A DNA stretch of 64,000 nucleotides from contig JBNKZD010000054.1 in assembly GCA_050301235.1 (NCBI GenBank), positions 29,665 through 93,664 of the forward strand, read 5' to 3'. This document shows, piece after piece, positions 27,597 to 36,298 of this stretch; the first letter of the stretch is position 1; the number at the start of each line of letters is the position of its first letter. Both the position numbers and the translations under genes were made by a program. The notes under the pieces are model-generated. The model did not search any database. It saw nothing but the letters and a program-made list of their open reading frames with translations, and was not told the origin of the DNA. Origin of the DNA: JAFGIN01 sp050301235 (lineage in GTDB: Bacteria > Fibrobacterota > Chitinivibrionia > Chitinivibrionales > Chitinispirillaceae).

Positions 27597-29612
27597 TTAA
27601 TCGTTTTTATAAAAAGAAGAGACAGCATTAATCATATTTGCACTTTGAGTCTGCATTGTACTCATTGCCTGCTCCATATCACTGAATTGTTTAACAAGAC
27701 GTAATCGATAGCGCTCGATCCGGTCTTCAAGATTGGTAATCTTATCATCAGCATAATTTATACTTTTTTTCAAAGATTCCTGACGCATCGCAATAAGCCC
27801 ATCATGAGTATCATTAAGTTTGTTGATACTTTCCTCTAGGACAGTCGAAAGTCCTTTTACGAGCGTAAATTGTGTCGTCAATCCATCACCAATACTTCCA
27901 GCAGCAGCTTCCAGCGACAAGCCTTTTGCAGGTCCCTCATTAAAGGTGATGACTCCACCAACACGGGATTCCGATGTAGTCCATTCTGAACTTCCAGCAA
28001 TCCGTATTCTGAAAAAACTGCTATCAACTTCTTCAACCTCATACGTGCCGGCAGTAGTATCTTTTGTCGCCCGCCCAAGAACAACTGACTTGTTCGGTGA
28101 AGTACTTGAAGTTGTAAACATTTTCATAACGCTTTCCAGATCTGTGTCGATTGCTTTTTTAAATTTATCAGCGTCAATCTGGAATTCACCACTCTGTGGA
28201 TCTGTTTTAAGGCCTACCATAGTAAAATTGGTGTAAGGAGTATTTTCAAAGTTGAAATTCTGACGGAATGCAGAGCGTATCTGATTCAGAATTGAAGAAA
28301 CGGTAGAATCACCCGCCAAATCACCACTTTTACTGTCCTTGTCATCCGGATTGGCAATTTTTGTAGAATCTGTTTTAAATCGCACCAATGCATTATATGA
28401 ATCAACCATATCCTGAAATTTCTTTTTTATTCCATCAAGATCTCTGCTAATCGACAACGATACCGAAGCCTCATCTTTTTTAGTGATACCCTTAAATTCG
28501 AAAGTAACACCATTCAAGAGATCTGATGCTTTATTGGTTGATGAACTCATTGTCATGTTTTCCACTGAAAACCATGCATCTTTACCTGTCGAAAGAACAC
28601 CACTGCCTTCATCTCCAAATTGTGTTGTGGTGACAGATGCAGAAACTGGAGTTGCAGTTCCAAAGGTAATCGATGAAATACTTAGAAATGAGCTGCCAGC
28701 GATTTTGTCCTTTATCTCAAGGGTATTTGGAGTAACACTGGCGGGGTCCAATGGATCATATGCATTTATATCAATCATTCCGTTGAATGCATTCGAGATC
28801 TCCATAGTGAGATCGGCATAGGATGCACCAGCTTTTTTAACAAAATTATGCTGCACCGCCTGCCCCATACGGTCAGTTCCAGTAATTGTTACAATTTCAC
28901 CTGCGGCGAGGGCATCAAATTGTGCAATTGCATCAGTTGTAACGATCGTCTGATTCGTTGTTCCCTTATCTCCACTGGCGTTCTGAATAATCCCAAGATC
29001 CTGTAGAACAGTGTCAGTACCAACATCCGTATACGCTACCCCACCACTCCCGGACTCTTTAGCTGAAAGTACAAGTCGAAAGTTATCATCGGCCATTTTA
29101 AGCACTGAAGCTGTAACACCTAACTTTTTGCCCTCAGCATCGACAGCATTATTGATTTTCGCTCTCAAATCCTGAATCGTATCATCAGCATCCAGACTCA
29201 AAGTAACTCCATCAATAGTAAAATCTCCCGTATCGATTCCAAGATCAGCAAGTGCGACTGTCTGACTGGTAATTTTTTTATCAGCCGAGATCATTTTTTC
29301 ATTACCGGAGAGTTGAAAAACCCTTACATCATACTGGGCGTCCACACTTCCGGTTCCACCACTTATGGTCACTTTGTTTTCATTTGAACTTGATGATTTA
29401 AAGATATCGAATGAAGTAACTTTCGAAAGAGAGGTCGCTTTAGATTTTAAATCAGTTACGAGTGTTTTAAATTTCGAATAGGCATCAATTTTAACCTGAT
29501 ATGCTTTTTTCTGGTTCTCAACATCGGTAACCTTATTTTGTTCAAGGGATACCAGTGATTCGATTATGTATTGTGTATCGATTCCTGATGGCCCATTGAC
29601 TGAGATTCCCAT
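27597..29612 (-). CDS. fliD: Flagellar filament cap protein FliD
   Basis: Cap protein at the filament tip that folds and inserts flagellin subunits. FliD_N is clear at residues 1-100 (GISVNGPSGIDTQYIIESLVSLE then a coiled-coil). FliD_C lies at the end with the helical QFSDMEQAMSTMQTQSANM segment that packs in the lumen. At 671 residues it is longer than the common 450-500; the extra length falls in the central beta-rich D2/D3 region, exposed and variable in this family. AGAGGAG precedes the ATG, and a sigma-28-like promoter lies 34 bp upstream. fliS and fliT-like genes follow. Confidence 0.95.
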   Translation of the reverse strand: MGISVNGPSGIDTQYIIESLVSLEQNKVTDVENQKKAYQVKIDAYSKFKTLVTDLKSKATSLSKVTSFDIFKSSSSNENKVTISGGTGSVDAQYDVRVFQLSGNEKMISADKKITSQTVALADLGIDTGDFTIDGVTLSLDADDTIQDLRAKINNAVDAEGKKLGVTASVLKMADDNFRLVLSAKESGSGGVAYTDVGTDTVLQDLGIIQNASGDKGTTNQTIVTTDAIAQFDALAAGEIVTITGTDRMGQAVQHNFVKKAGASYADLTMEISNAFNGMIDINAYDPLDPASVTPNTLEIKDKIAGSSFLSISSITFGTATPVSASVTTTQFGDEGSGVLSTGKDAWFSVENMTMSSSTNKASDLLNGVTFEFKGITKKDEASVSLSISRDLDGIKKKFQDMVDSYNALVRFKTDSTKIANPDDKDSKSGDLAGDSTVSSILNQIRSAFRQNFNFENTPYTNFTMVGLKTDPQSGEFQIDADKFKKAIDTDLESVMKMFTTSSTSPNKSVVLGRATKDTTAGTYEVEEVDSSFFRIRIAGSSEWTTSESRVGGVITFNEGPAKGLSLEAAAGSIGDGLTTQFTLVKGLSTVLEESINKLNDTHDGLIAMRQESLKKSINYADDKITNLEDRIERYRLRLVKQFSDMEQAMSTMQTQSANMINAVSSFYKND

Positions 29613-29645
29613 ATTTTATCTCCTCTCATACACATTTCTTTATAA

Positions 29646-29673
29646 GTATCGGTATATTGGAATAAAAACTTTA
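29646..29673 (-). promoter_or_regulatory. Candidate sigma-28 (FliA) promoter of fliD-fliS-fliT
   Basis: On the minus strand, TAAAGTTT (29673-29666, exact -35 consensus), a 12-nt spacer and ACCGATAC (29653-29646; 6 of 8 to GCCGATAA). The spacer is one base longer than the usual 11. The predicted start is about 25 nt before the fliD ATG. Confidence 0.6.
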
Positions 29674-29804
29674 TTATTTTAGTTCATATACTTATAATAG
29701 TAAGGTACTCAGCATAGAAAAATTTGTTGAGATGAAGTATATTATTAAAACACAGGCATCAGATAGACTCCAAGATTCAAACTACTGTTTCAGGATGTTA
29801 CTGG

Positions 29805-31262
29805 ATGAGATTTTTCATATTTGGAATTTTTTTAGCGGTTAACATTATTTATGGTGCAGATATCGGGACTGAAATTCTCAGGAATGGTACATTTAAAAAT
29901 GACTCTTCATGGGGTCTGCTTCAAAACGGTGATGCATCATTTACACGTTTGTTTGAAAACAACATGTTATCGGTATCGATCACAAACCCTGGAAGTGATT
30001 CCTGGTATATCCAGCTAACTCAAAATAAACTGAACATAAAAAAAAACAGGGTATATGTCTTATCATTTGAAATAAAATCATCACAACCCCGCACGATACT
30101 TACATCAGTATGCAAAGATGGCGGTGATTATATCCCCTACTCCATTCGTGACACTGTTAAAGTGGATACTGTATTCTCCAGGTATTCACAAGAGTTCCAA
30201 ATGACGCAACCCTCAGACAGTATTGCCCGTGTAGAGTTTAATTTTGGATATTTTAAAGGAGATATCTTTCTTAAAAACGTTTCGTTAATTGAATACGCAG
30301 AGCCCAAAATTGCCTTCACTACGATTACACCACAAAATGAAGCAATCAGTGGTGAGCCAGTTAAAGTTTCCTGGACCTCTGCAGGATTAAGAGATACTCT
30401 AAAATTCAGTGTTTCTTATGATAATGGCTATTCCTGGTCTGTTATCCAATCAAATCTTAAAGCTGTAGATTCGCTTGAGTGGATCCCTGGGACTATTCAT
30501 TCACCCTGGTGCCTTTTTAAACTTTCAACATCAAAAATCTCTGCGATATCAACAACTCCATTGCAAATAATTCCAAAAACAGATTTAATCAATAATGGTT
30601 CATTCCGGAATTCCTATACTGATTGGGTTCTTACTGCAGATACACCAGGTTGTAAATCAACCATGTCAGTGCAAAATTCCGTTCTCACACTGTCAAATAC
30701 ATATTCAGAGCAAGGTAAAGAGGAAATAACACTTTCTCAATCTTCCATAAAGCTTGCCAAAGATGACCGGTATGAACTTTTTTTTACATGTAATTCGAAA
30801 CCATCCTGTCATCTTATCATTCGTCTTAGTGACTGTGAACAAGTACCAGACGCCGGTGAAAAGAGTGTTTCGATTGACAGTACCCCAAAACGTTACAGTA
30901 TTCAATTCAAAGCTACCAAAACAGTCACAAATGGTGAACTTCAGTTCATTTTGACAGATTCTGCAGAAGAACTATCTTTCAGCAAAATATCTCTAATAAA
31001 CGTTACTCCACCTGCGCGCATTCTATCATATGCAGGGTCCAGATCTCACACAACCAGCAGTGGACAATTCCGGCCGGTATTTTTATCCGGAAAGGCACAA
31101 TCACATATCCTGTTTTCAGGCACAGCTGAATACTTCAATTTATCGGGTAGAAAAATTTCAGGTAAGCAACTTAACCAAACATCACGTTGTTTTCGCGGAT
31201 CTGGTATAGTTATTGTTGTTCCCCGAAATAATGATCGTACTTTAAAGATTGATAATAAGTAA
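29805..31262 (+). CDS. Secreted protein with two CBM4/9-like domains
   Basis: 485 residues with a signal peptide (MRFFIFGIFLAVNIIYG). Two related beta-sandwich modules start with the carbohydrate-binding signature: EILRNGTFKNDSSWGLLQNG near residue 24 and DLINNGSFRNSYTDWVL near 260. Each ends with a DIFLKNVSLIEY-type strand (FSKISLINV in the second). Between them is an Ig-like segment (PVKVSWTSAGL). A tail of about 80 residues ends in a possible sorting domain. It probably binds polysaccharide at the cell surface or in the medium. No catalytic domain. Same strand and direction as the PEGA and FGE proteins that follow. Confidence 0.7.
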   Translation: MRFFIFGIFLAVNIIYGADIGTEILRNGTFKNDSSWGLLQNGDASFTRLFENNMLSVSITNPGSDSWYIQLTQNKLNIKKNRVYVLSFEIKSSQPRTILTSVCKDGGDYIPYSIRDTVKVDTVFSRYSQEFQMTQPSDSIARVEFNFGYFKGDIFLKNVSLIEYAEPKIAFTTITPQNEAISGEPVKVSWTSAGLRDTLKFSVSYDNGYSWSVIQSNLKAVDSLEWIPGTIHSPWCLFKLSTSKISAISTTPLQIIPKTDLINNGSFRNSYTDWVLTADTPGCKSTMSVQNSVLTLSNTYSEQGKEEITLSQSSIKLAKDDRYELFFTCNSKPSCHLIIRLSDCEQVPDAGEKSVSIDSTPKRYSIQFKATKTVTNGELQFILTDSAEELSFSKISLINVTPPARILSYAGSRSHTTSSGQFRPVFLSGKAQSHILFSGTAEYFNLSGRKISGKQLNQTSRCFRGSGIVIVVPRNNDRTLKIDNK

Positions 31263-31272
31263 CAGGTTTTAC

Positions 31273-32100
31273 ATGCAGTTAAAAATAATTCCAATCCCTT
31301 TTCTTGTCACAATAATGTTGTTTTTTTCTTACAACTCGCTGGCACAGAATAACGGTGGTATATCGCGTTTCACATTTGTAAGCATGCCACCAAATGCATC
31401 TATTGTAATTGATGGCAATCCGGCAAGCCCTGATTCCAGTGGCTGGTTTACTATTGAACCTGGTTTACGAAAAATTGAACTATTCAGATCAGAAAAACTG
31501 GTATATACCTCAACACGACTTTTTAGTGAGAATGAGGAGAAAAAGTACACATTTTACTGCAAAGAAGATTGCGGCGGTGTAGAAGTGCATTCTGTACCTC
31601 CTGGAGCGCATCTTGTCATCGATGAAGAATACAATGCAGTTACTCCTGCAATACATAATTTTCTCTCTCCCGGATTCCATTCATTAAAACTTGATATGCC
31701 AGGATGGACTACCATTTATAAAGATTTTGAAATCAACGAAAATACAATCAATCAGATCACTATCAACATGGAGCGCAGTAAAGCATTCAGAGATTCGATC
31801 GTTGTGAAGAAACATCAGAAGCACTCGACCGGTAAAAAAGTGTTTTCTGCGTTGCTAAGTGTTATCACAGCATCACTTGGTTCGGCTACTGTCTGGTTCG
31901 AATATACAGCAAGACACTACATTTCAAGATCAAACAAAGCATCAGAACAATATAATCAGTCAAATGGAAATTTTGAGTCTATTAAAGCAGATTATTATCA
32001 GGCACGTAGAAGCGCTGAAAAAGCACTAAAAAATCGGAATGCACTTGCAATTGCAACTGGTATAGGTTTGACCGGATTTATTATTTCACTGACATTCTAA
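31273..32100 (+). CDS. PEGA-domain membrane protein
   Basis: About 275 residues from the ATG at 31273, chosen because the signal segment (LKIIPIPFLVTIMLFF) begins there and the frame upstream overlaps the previous gene. Two PEGA-type beta modules follow: SRFTFVSMPPNASIVIDGNPA and GGVEVHSVPPGAHLVIDEEY, each with the PPGA turn. C-terminally there is a hydrophobic segment near 195, a charged helical stretch (about 210-255) and a final hydrophobic helix. PEGA domains are found in surface-layer and envelope proteins. It starts 10 bp after the upstream stop, so the three genes 29805-33914 form a likely operon. Confidence 0.75.
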   Translation: MQLKIIPIPFLVTIMLFFSYNSLAQNNGGISRFTFVSMPPNASIVIDGNPASPDSSGWFTIEPGLRKIELFRSEKLVYTSTRLFSENEEKKYTFYCKEDCGGVEVHSVPPGAHLVIDEEYNAVTPAIHNFLSPGFHSLKLDMPGWTTIYKDFEINENTINQITINMERSKAFRDSIVVKKHQKHSTGKKVFSALLSVITASLGSATVWFEYTARHYISRSNKASEQYNQSNGNFESIKADYYQARRSAEKALKNRNALAIATGIGLTGFIISLTF

Positions 32101-32114
32101 AAGTTAGATCAGTT

Positions 32115-33914
32115 ATGATATTTTTCAGACAAATTACAATGCATAAATGTTTACTATTACTCCAGAATAATTTCAAAGTGCTATGGATTATTATTGCTGC
32201 AGTTTGTTTATCAATTCTGTTCTGCGCGAAACTGGGAAACGAACGCCAATGGGATAACCCGGTAGATCCATCAGGAACGAACTATTTCCCACCTGAAATC
32301 GTGTATATTGACAGACCTGTATTTGATGCATACCCGATAAAATCGTTCGATTTCAGCATTCCTGCTACAGACAACGAAAATGCTATTTCGGAGTATTTCT
32401 GGTCTTTTGATAATGGTATAACCTGGAAAAGTACGGGACAGGTTTCACATATCAGTGCCAGCTGGGACACATCAGCAATAGGCCCCAAAAAAATTCTAAC
32501 ATACGTTACCGATATGCATGGTCTCAAATCAAGAATCGACACAATAAATGTTTTCGTACACCGATATGAGCCAATCATTACACCAGTCAGTAATACAATA
32601 GTGTCTCAGCGCGACACCTTTAAACAGGTACTTAAAGGTACAGATTCTGCTGGAGTGCCATTAAAATACTATTGGGACATAAACATTGACGGATGGGACG
32701 ATTCACTTATTGCACAAACTGCTGAGTGCTCCTTTTCAAAACCTGAGGGTGGATCAGTATATGTCCGTTGGGCAGTCAAGGATGAAAGTACCTATTTTAA
32801 AGACGACACATTCATGGTATATTTCAACCGAAAACCATTCCCACCTAAGGTTGTTTCACCTGCAAATGATACCATTAAAAAATTTTCATTCTATGATTAT
32901 TCAAAAAGTAATGGTTCTGTAGTTATCGAATGCACTGGCAGTGATCCCGACGATAGCATTTCTACCCTCAAATTTGACTTACGCTATAGCATTAAAGATA
33001 AAGCTGATAGTATACCTGTTACTGCAAGTAATCAAAAATTAACACTGAGTAACATCGAAGAATTAACTGTTTACACTTATGTATTGACTGTAACTGATAA
33101 CTGGAAAAACAGTGCATCTTCAAAAGGACAATTTATTGTTCTGCCACCACCACCGAGACCGGAGGGAATGATATTTGTTAAGTGCTTTGATACGACCTTT
33201 CTGATGGGACAATCCCCATCCGGTCAGGACAGCACGGCTATTCCGGTTCACCAGGTTAAATTTTCTAAAAACTTCTGGATAGACACAACAGAAATTACTG
33301 TTGAGCAATTTGCAAAAGTTCTATCTCTACCACAAACATCGACCTCCCCCCGATTACCGGCTACTAATATTACCTGGTTTGACGCAGTCCTGTTCTGCAA
33401 TGCACGCAGCAAATTAACCCATCTGGACACTGTATACAAATACTCCTCTGTAGCAGGGACTCCTGGAATAAAGTGCAAGTTGGATAATGTCACAGCAGAT
33501 TTAAAAGCAAATGGATATCGGTTGCCCACTGAAGCTGAATGGGAATTTGCCTGTCGCGGAGGAATGTCAACTCTCTTTTTTTGGGGAAATGACTACTCCA
33601 TCACCTGTAATTATGCATGGACTTTTACGCCGGCTGAAATAAAAGTACACGAAGTTGCATCACTGAAACCAAATCCACTGGGTATTTACGATATAGCTGG
33701 TAATGTATGGGAATGGTGTAATGACTGGTACGGATTATATCAAAAATCTGCGATTCTCGATCCAGCAGGTGCTTTAACAGGTACCGAACGGGTGCTTCGT
33801 GGTGGTTCTGCAGCCAGTTCCTATTACTTTGCGCGGTCTGGTGTCAGAAGTAAACTACGTCCTGAGACCTATAATGCTTTTATAGGTTTCCGTGCAGTAC
33901 TTCCTGTTCCCTGA
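32115..33914 (+). CDS. Surface protein with Ig-like domains and C-terminal FGE-sulfatase domain
   Basis: 599 residues. An N-terminal hydrophobic segment (VLWIIIAAVCLSILFC) ends in a Cys that could be lipidated, though the lipobox is poor. Two to three Ig/PKD-like beta modules follow (about 60-340). The C-terminal 230 residues are an FGE-sulfatase fold: EGMIFVKCFDTTFLMG, FWIDTTEITVEQFAK, YRLPTEAEWEFACRGG, GNVWEWCNDWYG, RVLRGGSA and GFRAVLP. Real formylglycine-generating enzymes modify sulfatases; most bacterial proteins with this fold, secreted ones included, do other or unknown jobs. No sulfatase is in the window. Its 3' end overlaps the convergent PilZ gene by 46 bp. Confidence 0.8.
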   Translation: MIFFRQITMHKCLLLLQNNFKVLWIIIAAVCLSILFCAKLGNERQWDNPVDPSGTNYFPPEIVYIDRPVFDAYPIKSFDFSIPATDNENAISEYFWSFDNGITWKSTGQVSHISASWDTSAIGPKKILTYVTDMHGLKSRIDTINVFVHRYEPIITPVSNTIVSQRDTFKQVLKGTDSAGVPLKYYWDINIDGWDDSLIAQTAECSFSKPEGGSVYVRWAVKDESTYFKDDTFMVYFNRKPFPPKVVSPANDTIKKFSFYDYSKSNGSVVIECTGSDPDDSISTLKFDLRYSIKDKADSIPVTASNQKLTLSNIEELTVYTYVLTVTDNWKNSASSKGQFIVLPPPPRPEGMIFVKCFDTTFLMGQSPSGQDSTAIPVHQVKFSKNFWIDTTEITVEQFAKVLSLPQTSTSPRLPATNITWFDAVLFCNARSKLTHLDTVYKYSSVAGTPGIKCKLDNVTADLKANGYRLPTEAEWEFACRGGMSTLFFWGNDYSITCNYAWTFTPAEIKVHEVASLKPNPLGIYDIAGNVWEWCNDWYGLYQKSAILDPAGALTGTERVLRGGSAASSYYFARSGVRSKLRPETYNAFIGFRAVLPVP

Positions 33915-34717
33915 TCATTCAGTGAAGTACCTGTATTTTCAGCTGTCAGAACATCATAGACGGTAAGTAGATCACGATTGGGATAGATATTCCAAAGTGA
34001 TAATATCGAACACATCTGTTCATCGGACAAGCCGTTTTTGAAGACCATGCGACAGGTAGAATAAAAAGGATCCGGAAAGAATTTACCAAAGATACGTACC
34101 TTGCCAATAGTGATTTCAGCGTCTGCAGCTGATGGTATCTCGGCACCGGGATTTTTTATAAAGAATTTGATTCCCGAACGAGATATATCGAGGATGTTAA
34201 CCTCTGCAGGCCTGCTCCCGATAGTAATCTTTTTTCGGCTGTTAACCGGATATCTCAGCATCTCTCTGGTATCTTTATTGTAGTCGTTAAATTTCTGATA
34301 ATGCCATTGTACTAATGAGTCGGTAAAGTTTTGGAAGAGTACCTTACAAATATTAGTACGGGAATCCTCAACTGCCGGTAAACCTATAGAATACTCAATC
34401 TGCAAATGTATTTTCAGATGATTATTTACATTTTTGATTATTTTCCAGCAGCCGTGAAACGTTTCGAAATCCCCCTCAATCTGTCTGAAATTACAAACGT
34501 AGTTCTTGGTATCACGGGTGTCTTTCTGATTCCAGGAAAAAGGGATCCCTTGAAGGGCAAGATGCCACTCTGAATGTGATCTGCTATGCTGTTTTACACT
34601 GATTATTTGAGGTAGTGCGGTGCCGATTTTATTGAAAGAAGTCATCTGACGCCATACATCAGAAACTCTTACATTTTTTAAAAGCGAGGATGTCGAAGTG
34701 ATGATTTCGAGTGCCAT
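33869..34717 (-). CDS. SRPBCC (START-like) and PilZ domain fusion
   Basis: 282 residues, no signal peptide. Residues 1-145 look like an SRPBCC/START-type cavity domain (VSDVWRQMTSFNKIGTALP, FRQIEGDFETFHGCWKI). Residues 160-260 are a PilZ cyclic-di-GMP receptor: REMLRYPV supplies the RxxxR site and DISRSG the (D/N)xSxxG site. Thus c-di-GMP probably controls a domain that binds a hydrophobic ligand or a partner. The last 15 codons overlap the convergent FGE-protein gene. HD-GYP and receiver proteins in the window could belong to the same signalling net. Confidence 0.7.
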   Translation of the reverse strand: MALEIITSTSSLLKNVRVSDVWRQMTSFNKIGTALPQIISVKQHSRSHSEWHLALQGIPFSWNQKDTRDTKNYVCNFRQIEGDFETFHGCWKIIKNVNNHLKIHLQIEYSIGLPAVEDSRTNICKVLFQNFTDSLVQWHYQKFNDYNKDTREMLRYPVNSRKKITIGSRPAEVNILDISRSGIKFFIKNPGAEIPSAADAEITIGKVRIFGKFFPDPFYSTCRMVFKNGLSDEQMCSILSLWNIYPNRDLLTVYDVLTAENTGTSLNDQGTGSTARKPIKAL

Positions 34718-34927
34718 TCATGACCTCACAATAAATTGATCATTTATAGGACTTGGTTACTGCACTGAAAATAAAAATCTCAGAAACATTGTAGTGACCA
34801 GAAATGATTGGAAACTGATAAAAGAGTAGATTTACATATTATCTAAGTGTTAAGTAATATACAACAATTCAGGAAAGAAACAAAAAAATATCTGTATTTT
34901 TTTTAACATCATTCAACATATTGATTA

Positions 34928-35989
34928 TTAATGAGATGAACAATTGATAGTAAATTTGAAAATTGTTTCAGGGACTGTAACATCTCCCTCCACCCAAATT
35001 TTACCATTCATTGCATTTACCGCCATTTTGCTGAAAGTGAGCCCTAAACCAAAATTCTGCCCTTTAATACAGCTCATTGACTTCTGTACACCTGAAAATT
35101 TATCGAAAACGACCTCTCGCATATCTTCTGGAATGAACGAACCAACATTTTTAACCGATGTCAGCAGTTGATCATTGGAATACTCAAATGAAACAGTAAC
35201 CATTGAATCGGGCATAGCAAATCGAATCGCATTACCAATTATATTTGATAATACCCGGAAGAACAAGTCCTTATCAATATGTACCTTTTCCGGAACTGTA
35301 TCTGAAAATGATATATGTGTTTGCGAAAACAGTTTTAATTCATTTAGCACGGAAGGTTTGAAATCAACCATCGTTTTTCGTGCTACAATCGTTCCCTTTT
35401 CAAAGCTTGTCACTCCGAGCATATTGTTTACCATGGTAAAAATCTGTTTCACACCATTTTCAGCAGTCTCAAACAACCGTTTTTGAACGTTATTCTGTTC
35501 CGGATAGAGTTCTTTTAAAATCTCGATTGCACCGGAAATGCACTGAAGAGGATTTTTGAGATCATGAACCACCACATCGAAGTAGAGGTCCTGAATCTGC
35601 AACAGCTTCTTTCTCTCAATAGCGGTATCTGCGATTTTAAGAAACTGGAGTTCATTAAAGGGTTTTGTAAGAAAATCAGATGCACCGTTTTTCATACTCT
35701 CAATCCCGATTGTGAGACTGTCATGAGATGTAAACATGACCACCTGAACGTACTTGAACTTACTCTTAATAATCGGCAGCAGCTGAAGACCATCAAGACC
35801 AGGCCCGAGATTGACATCAAGAAGAATTAAATCGACATCAGGGTTCTTTTCCAGATACGCGAGACAATCTTTTTCACCATGAGCGAAATCTGCCTTAAAA
35901 CCGTCTAATTCAAGTAATCCACTGATACCTGTACATATCGAGATCTCATCATCAACTATAAGTATATGACCTTTGGTTGCCTGTTCCAC
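34928..35989 (-). CDS. Receiver-histidine kinase hybrid
   Basis: 353 residues, cytosolic. An N-terminal receiver domain (HILIVDDEIS, phosphoacceptor in LILLDVNLGPGLDG, Lys in FLTKPFNE) is followed by a HisKA-type domain with the His in VVVHDLKNPLQCISGAI and a full HATPase_c: NIIGNAIRFA (N box), DKFSG (F box) and GLGLTFSKM (G box). This receiver-first order is typical of cyanobacterial-style and phosphorelay kinases that take signals from another kinase. It stands alone, separated from the PilZ gene by 210 bp without a gene. Confidence 0.9.
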   Translation of the reverse strand: MEQATKGHILIVDDEISICTGISGLLELDGFKADFAHGEKDCLAYLEKNPDVDLILLDVNLGPGLDGLQLLPIIKSKFKYVQVVMFTSHDSLTIGIESMKNGASDFLTKPFNELQFLKIADTAIERKKLLQIQDLYFDVVVHDLKNPLQCISGAIEILKELYPEQNNVQKRLFETAENGVKQIFTMVNNMLGVTSFEKGTIVARKTMVDFKPSVLNELKLFSQTHISFSDTVPEKVHIDKDLFFRVLSNIIGNAIRFAMPDSMVTVSFEYSNDQLLTSVKNVGSFIPEDMREVVFDKFSGVQKSMSCIKGQNFGLGLTFSKMAVNAMNGKIWVEGDVTVPETIFKFTINCSSH

Positions 35990-36071
35990 TTACCGGTCCT
36001 TTTTAAAGTGCTTTTGGTCTTATATATAATAGTTTTATAGGATGGGAATTTCCACTGTTTTTTCTACAAAT

Positions 36072-36129
36072 AAAAAAACCCTCTGAAACTGCTTTTTATT
36101 CTAAAAATTATGCAATTTCAGAGGGTTTT
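36072..36129 (-). terminator. Intrinsic terminator of tRNA-Pro
   Basis: Perfect 14-bp stem, AAAACCCTCTGAAA (36075-36088) with TTTCAGAGGGTTTT (36116-36129), 27-nt AT-rich loop. A run of seven T follows on the minus strand, directly after the tRNA gene. It may also stop transcription from the plus side. Confidence 0.85.
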
Positions 36130-36136
36130 GAATTTA

Positions 36137-36210
36137 TCGGAGCGACTGGATTCGAACCAGCGACCACTTGAACCCCATTCAAGTACGCTACCAGACTGCG
36201 CTACGCTCCG
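36137..36210 (-). tRNA. tRNA-Pro (anticodon GGG)
   Basis: The minus strand folds to a full cloverleaf of 74 nt. The acceptor CGGAGCG/CGCTCCG has discriminator A; the D arm is GCGCAGTCTGGTAGCG; the anticodon stem CTTGA/TCAAG carries the loop ATGGGGT; the T arm is CTGGTTCGAATCCAG. The anticodon at positions 34-36 is GGG, which reads CCC and CCU proline codons. The 3' end is not followed by CCA, so CCA must be added after transcription, in keeping with the cca gene at 15950-17302. The gene lies between a strong terminator and a promoter-like pair. Confidence 0.95.
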
Positions 36211-36224
36211 ATTAATTGGTTCAT

Positions 36225-36254
36225 AAAATACATTTCAGAGAGGGTGATTAACAA
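36225..36254 (-). promoter_or_regulatory. Possible tRNA-Pro promoter
   Basis: On the minus strand, TTGTTA (36254-36249), an 18-nt spacer and TATTTT (36230-36225) stand about 15 nt before the tRNA. The boxes are only approximate to the sigma-70 consensus. The position in the divergent gap with sbcD suits a tRNA promoter. Confidence 0.4.
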
Positions 36255-36298
36255 GAATATTTCAAATCTGTCTGCCGATAAAGTAATTTTGCATTTAA

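Noticed and set aside
27820..28236. 138-codon plus-strand frame
   Set aside because: Antisense to the fliD C-terminal region; no start signal or family.
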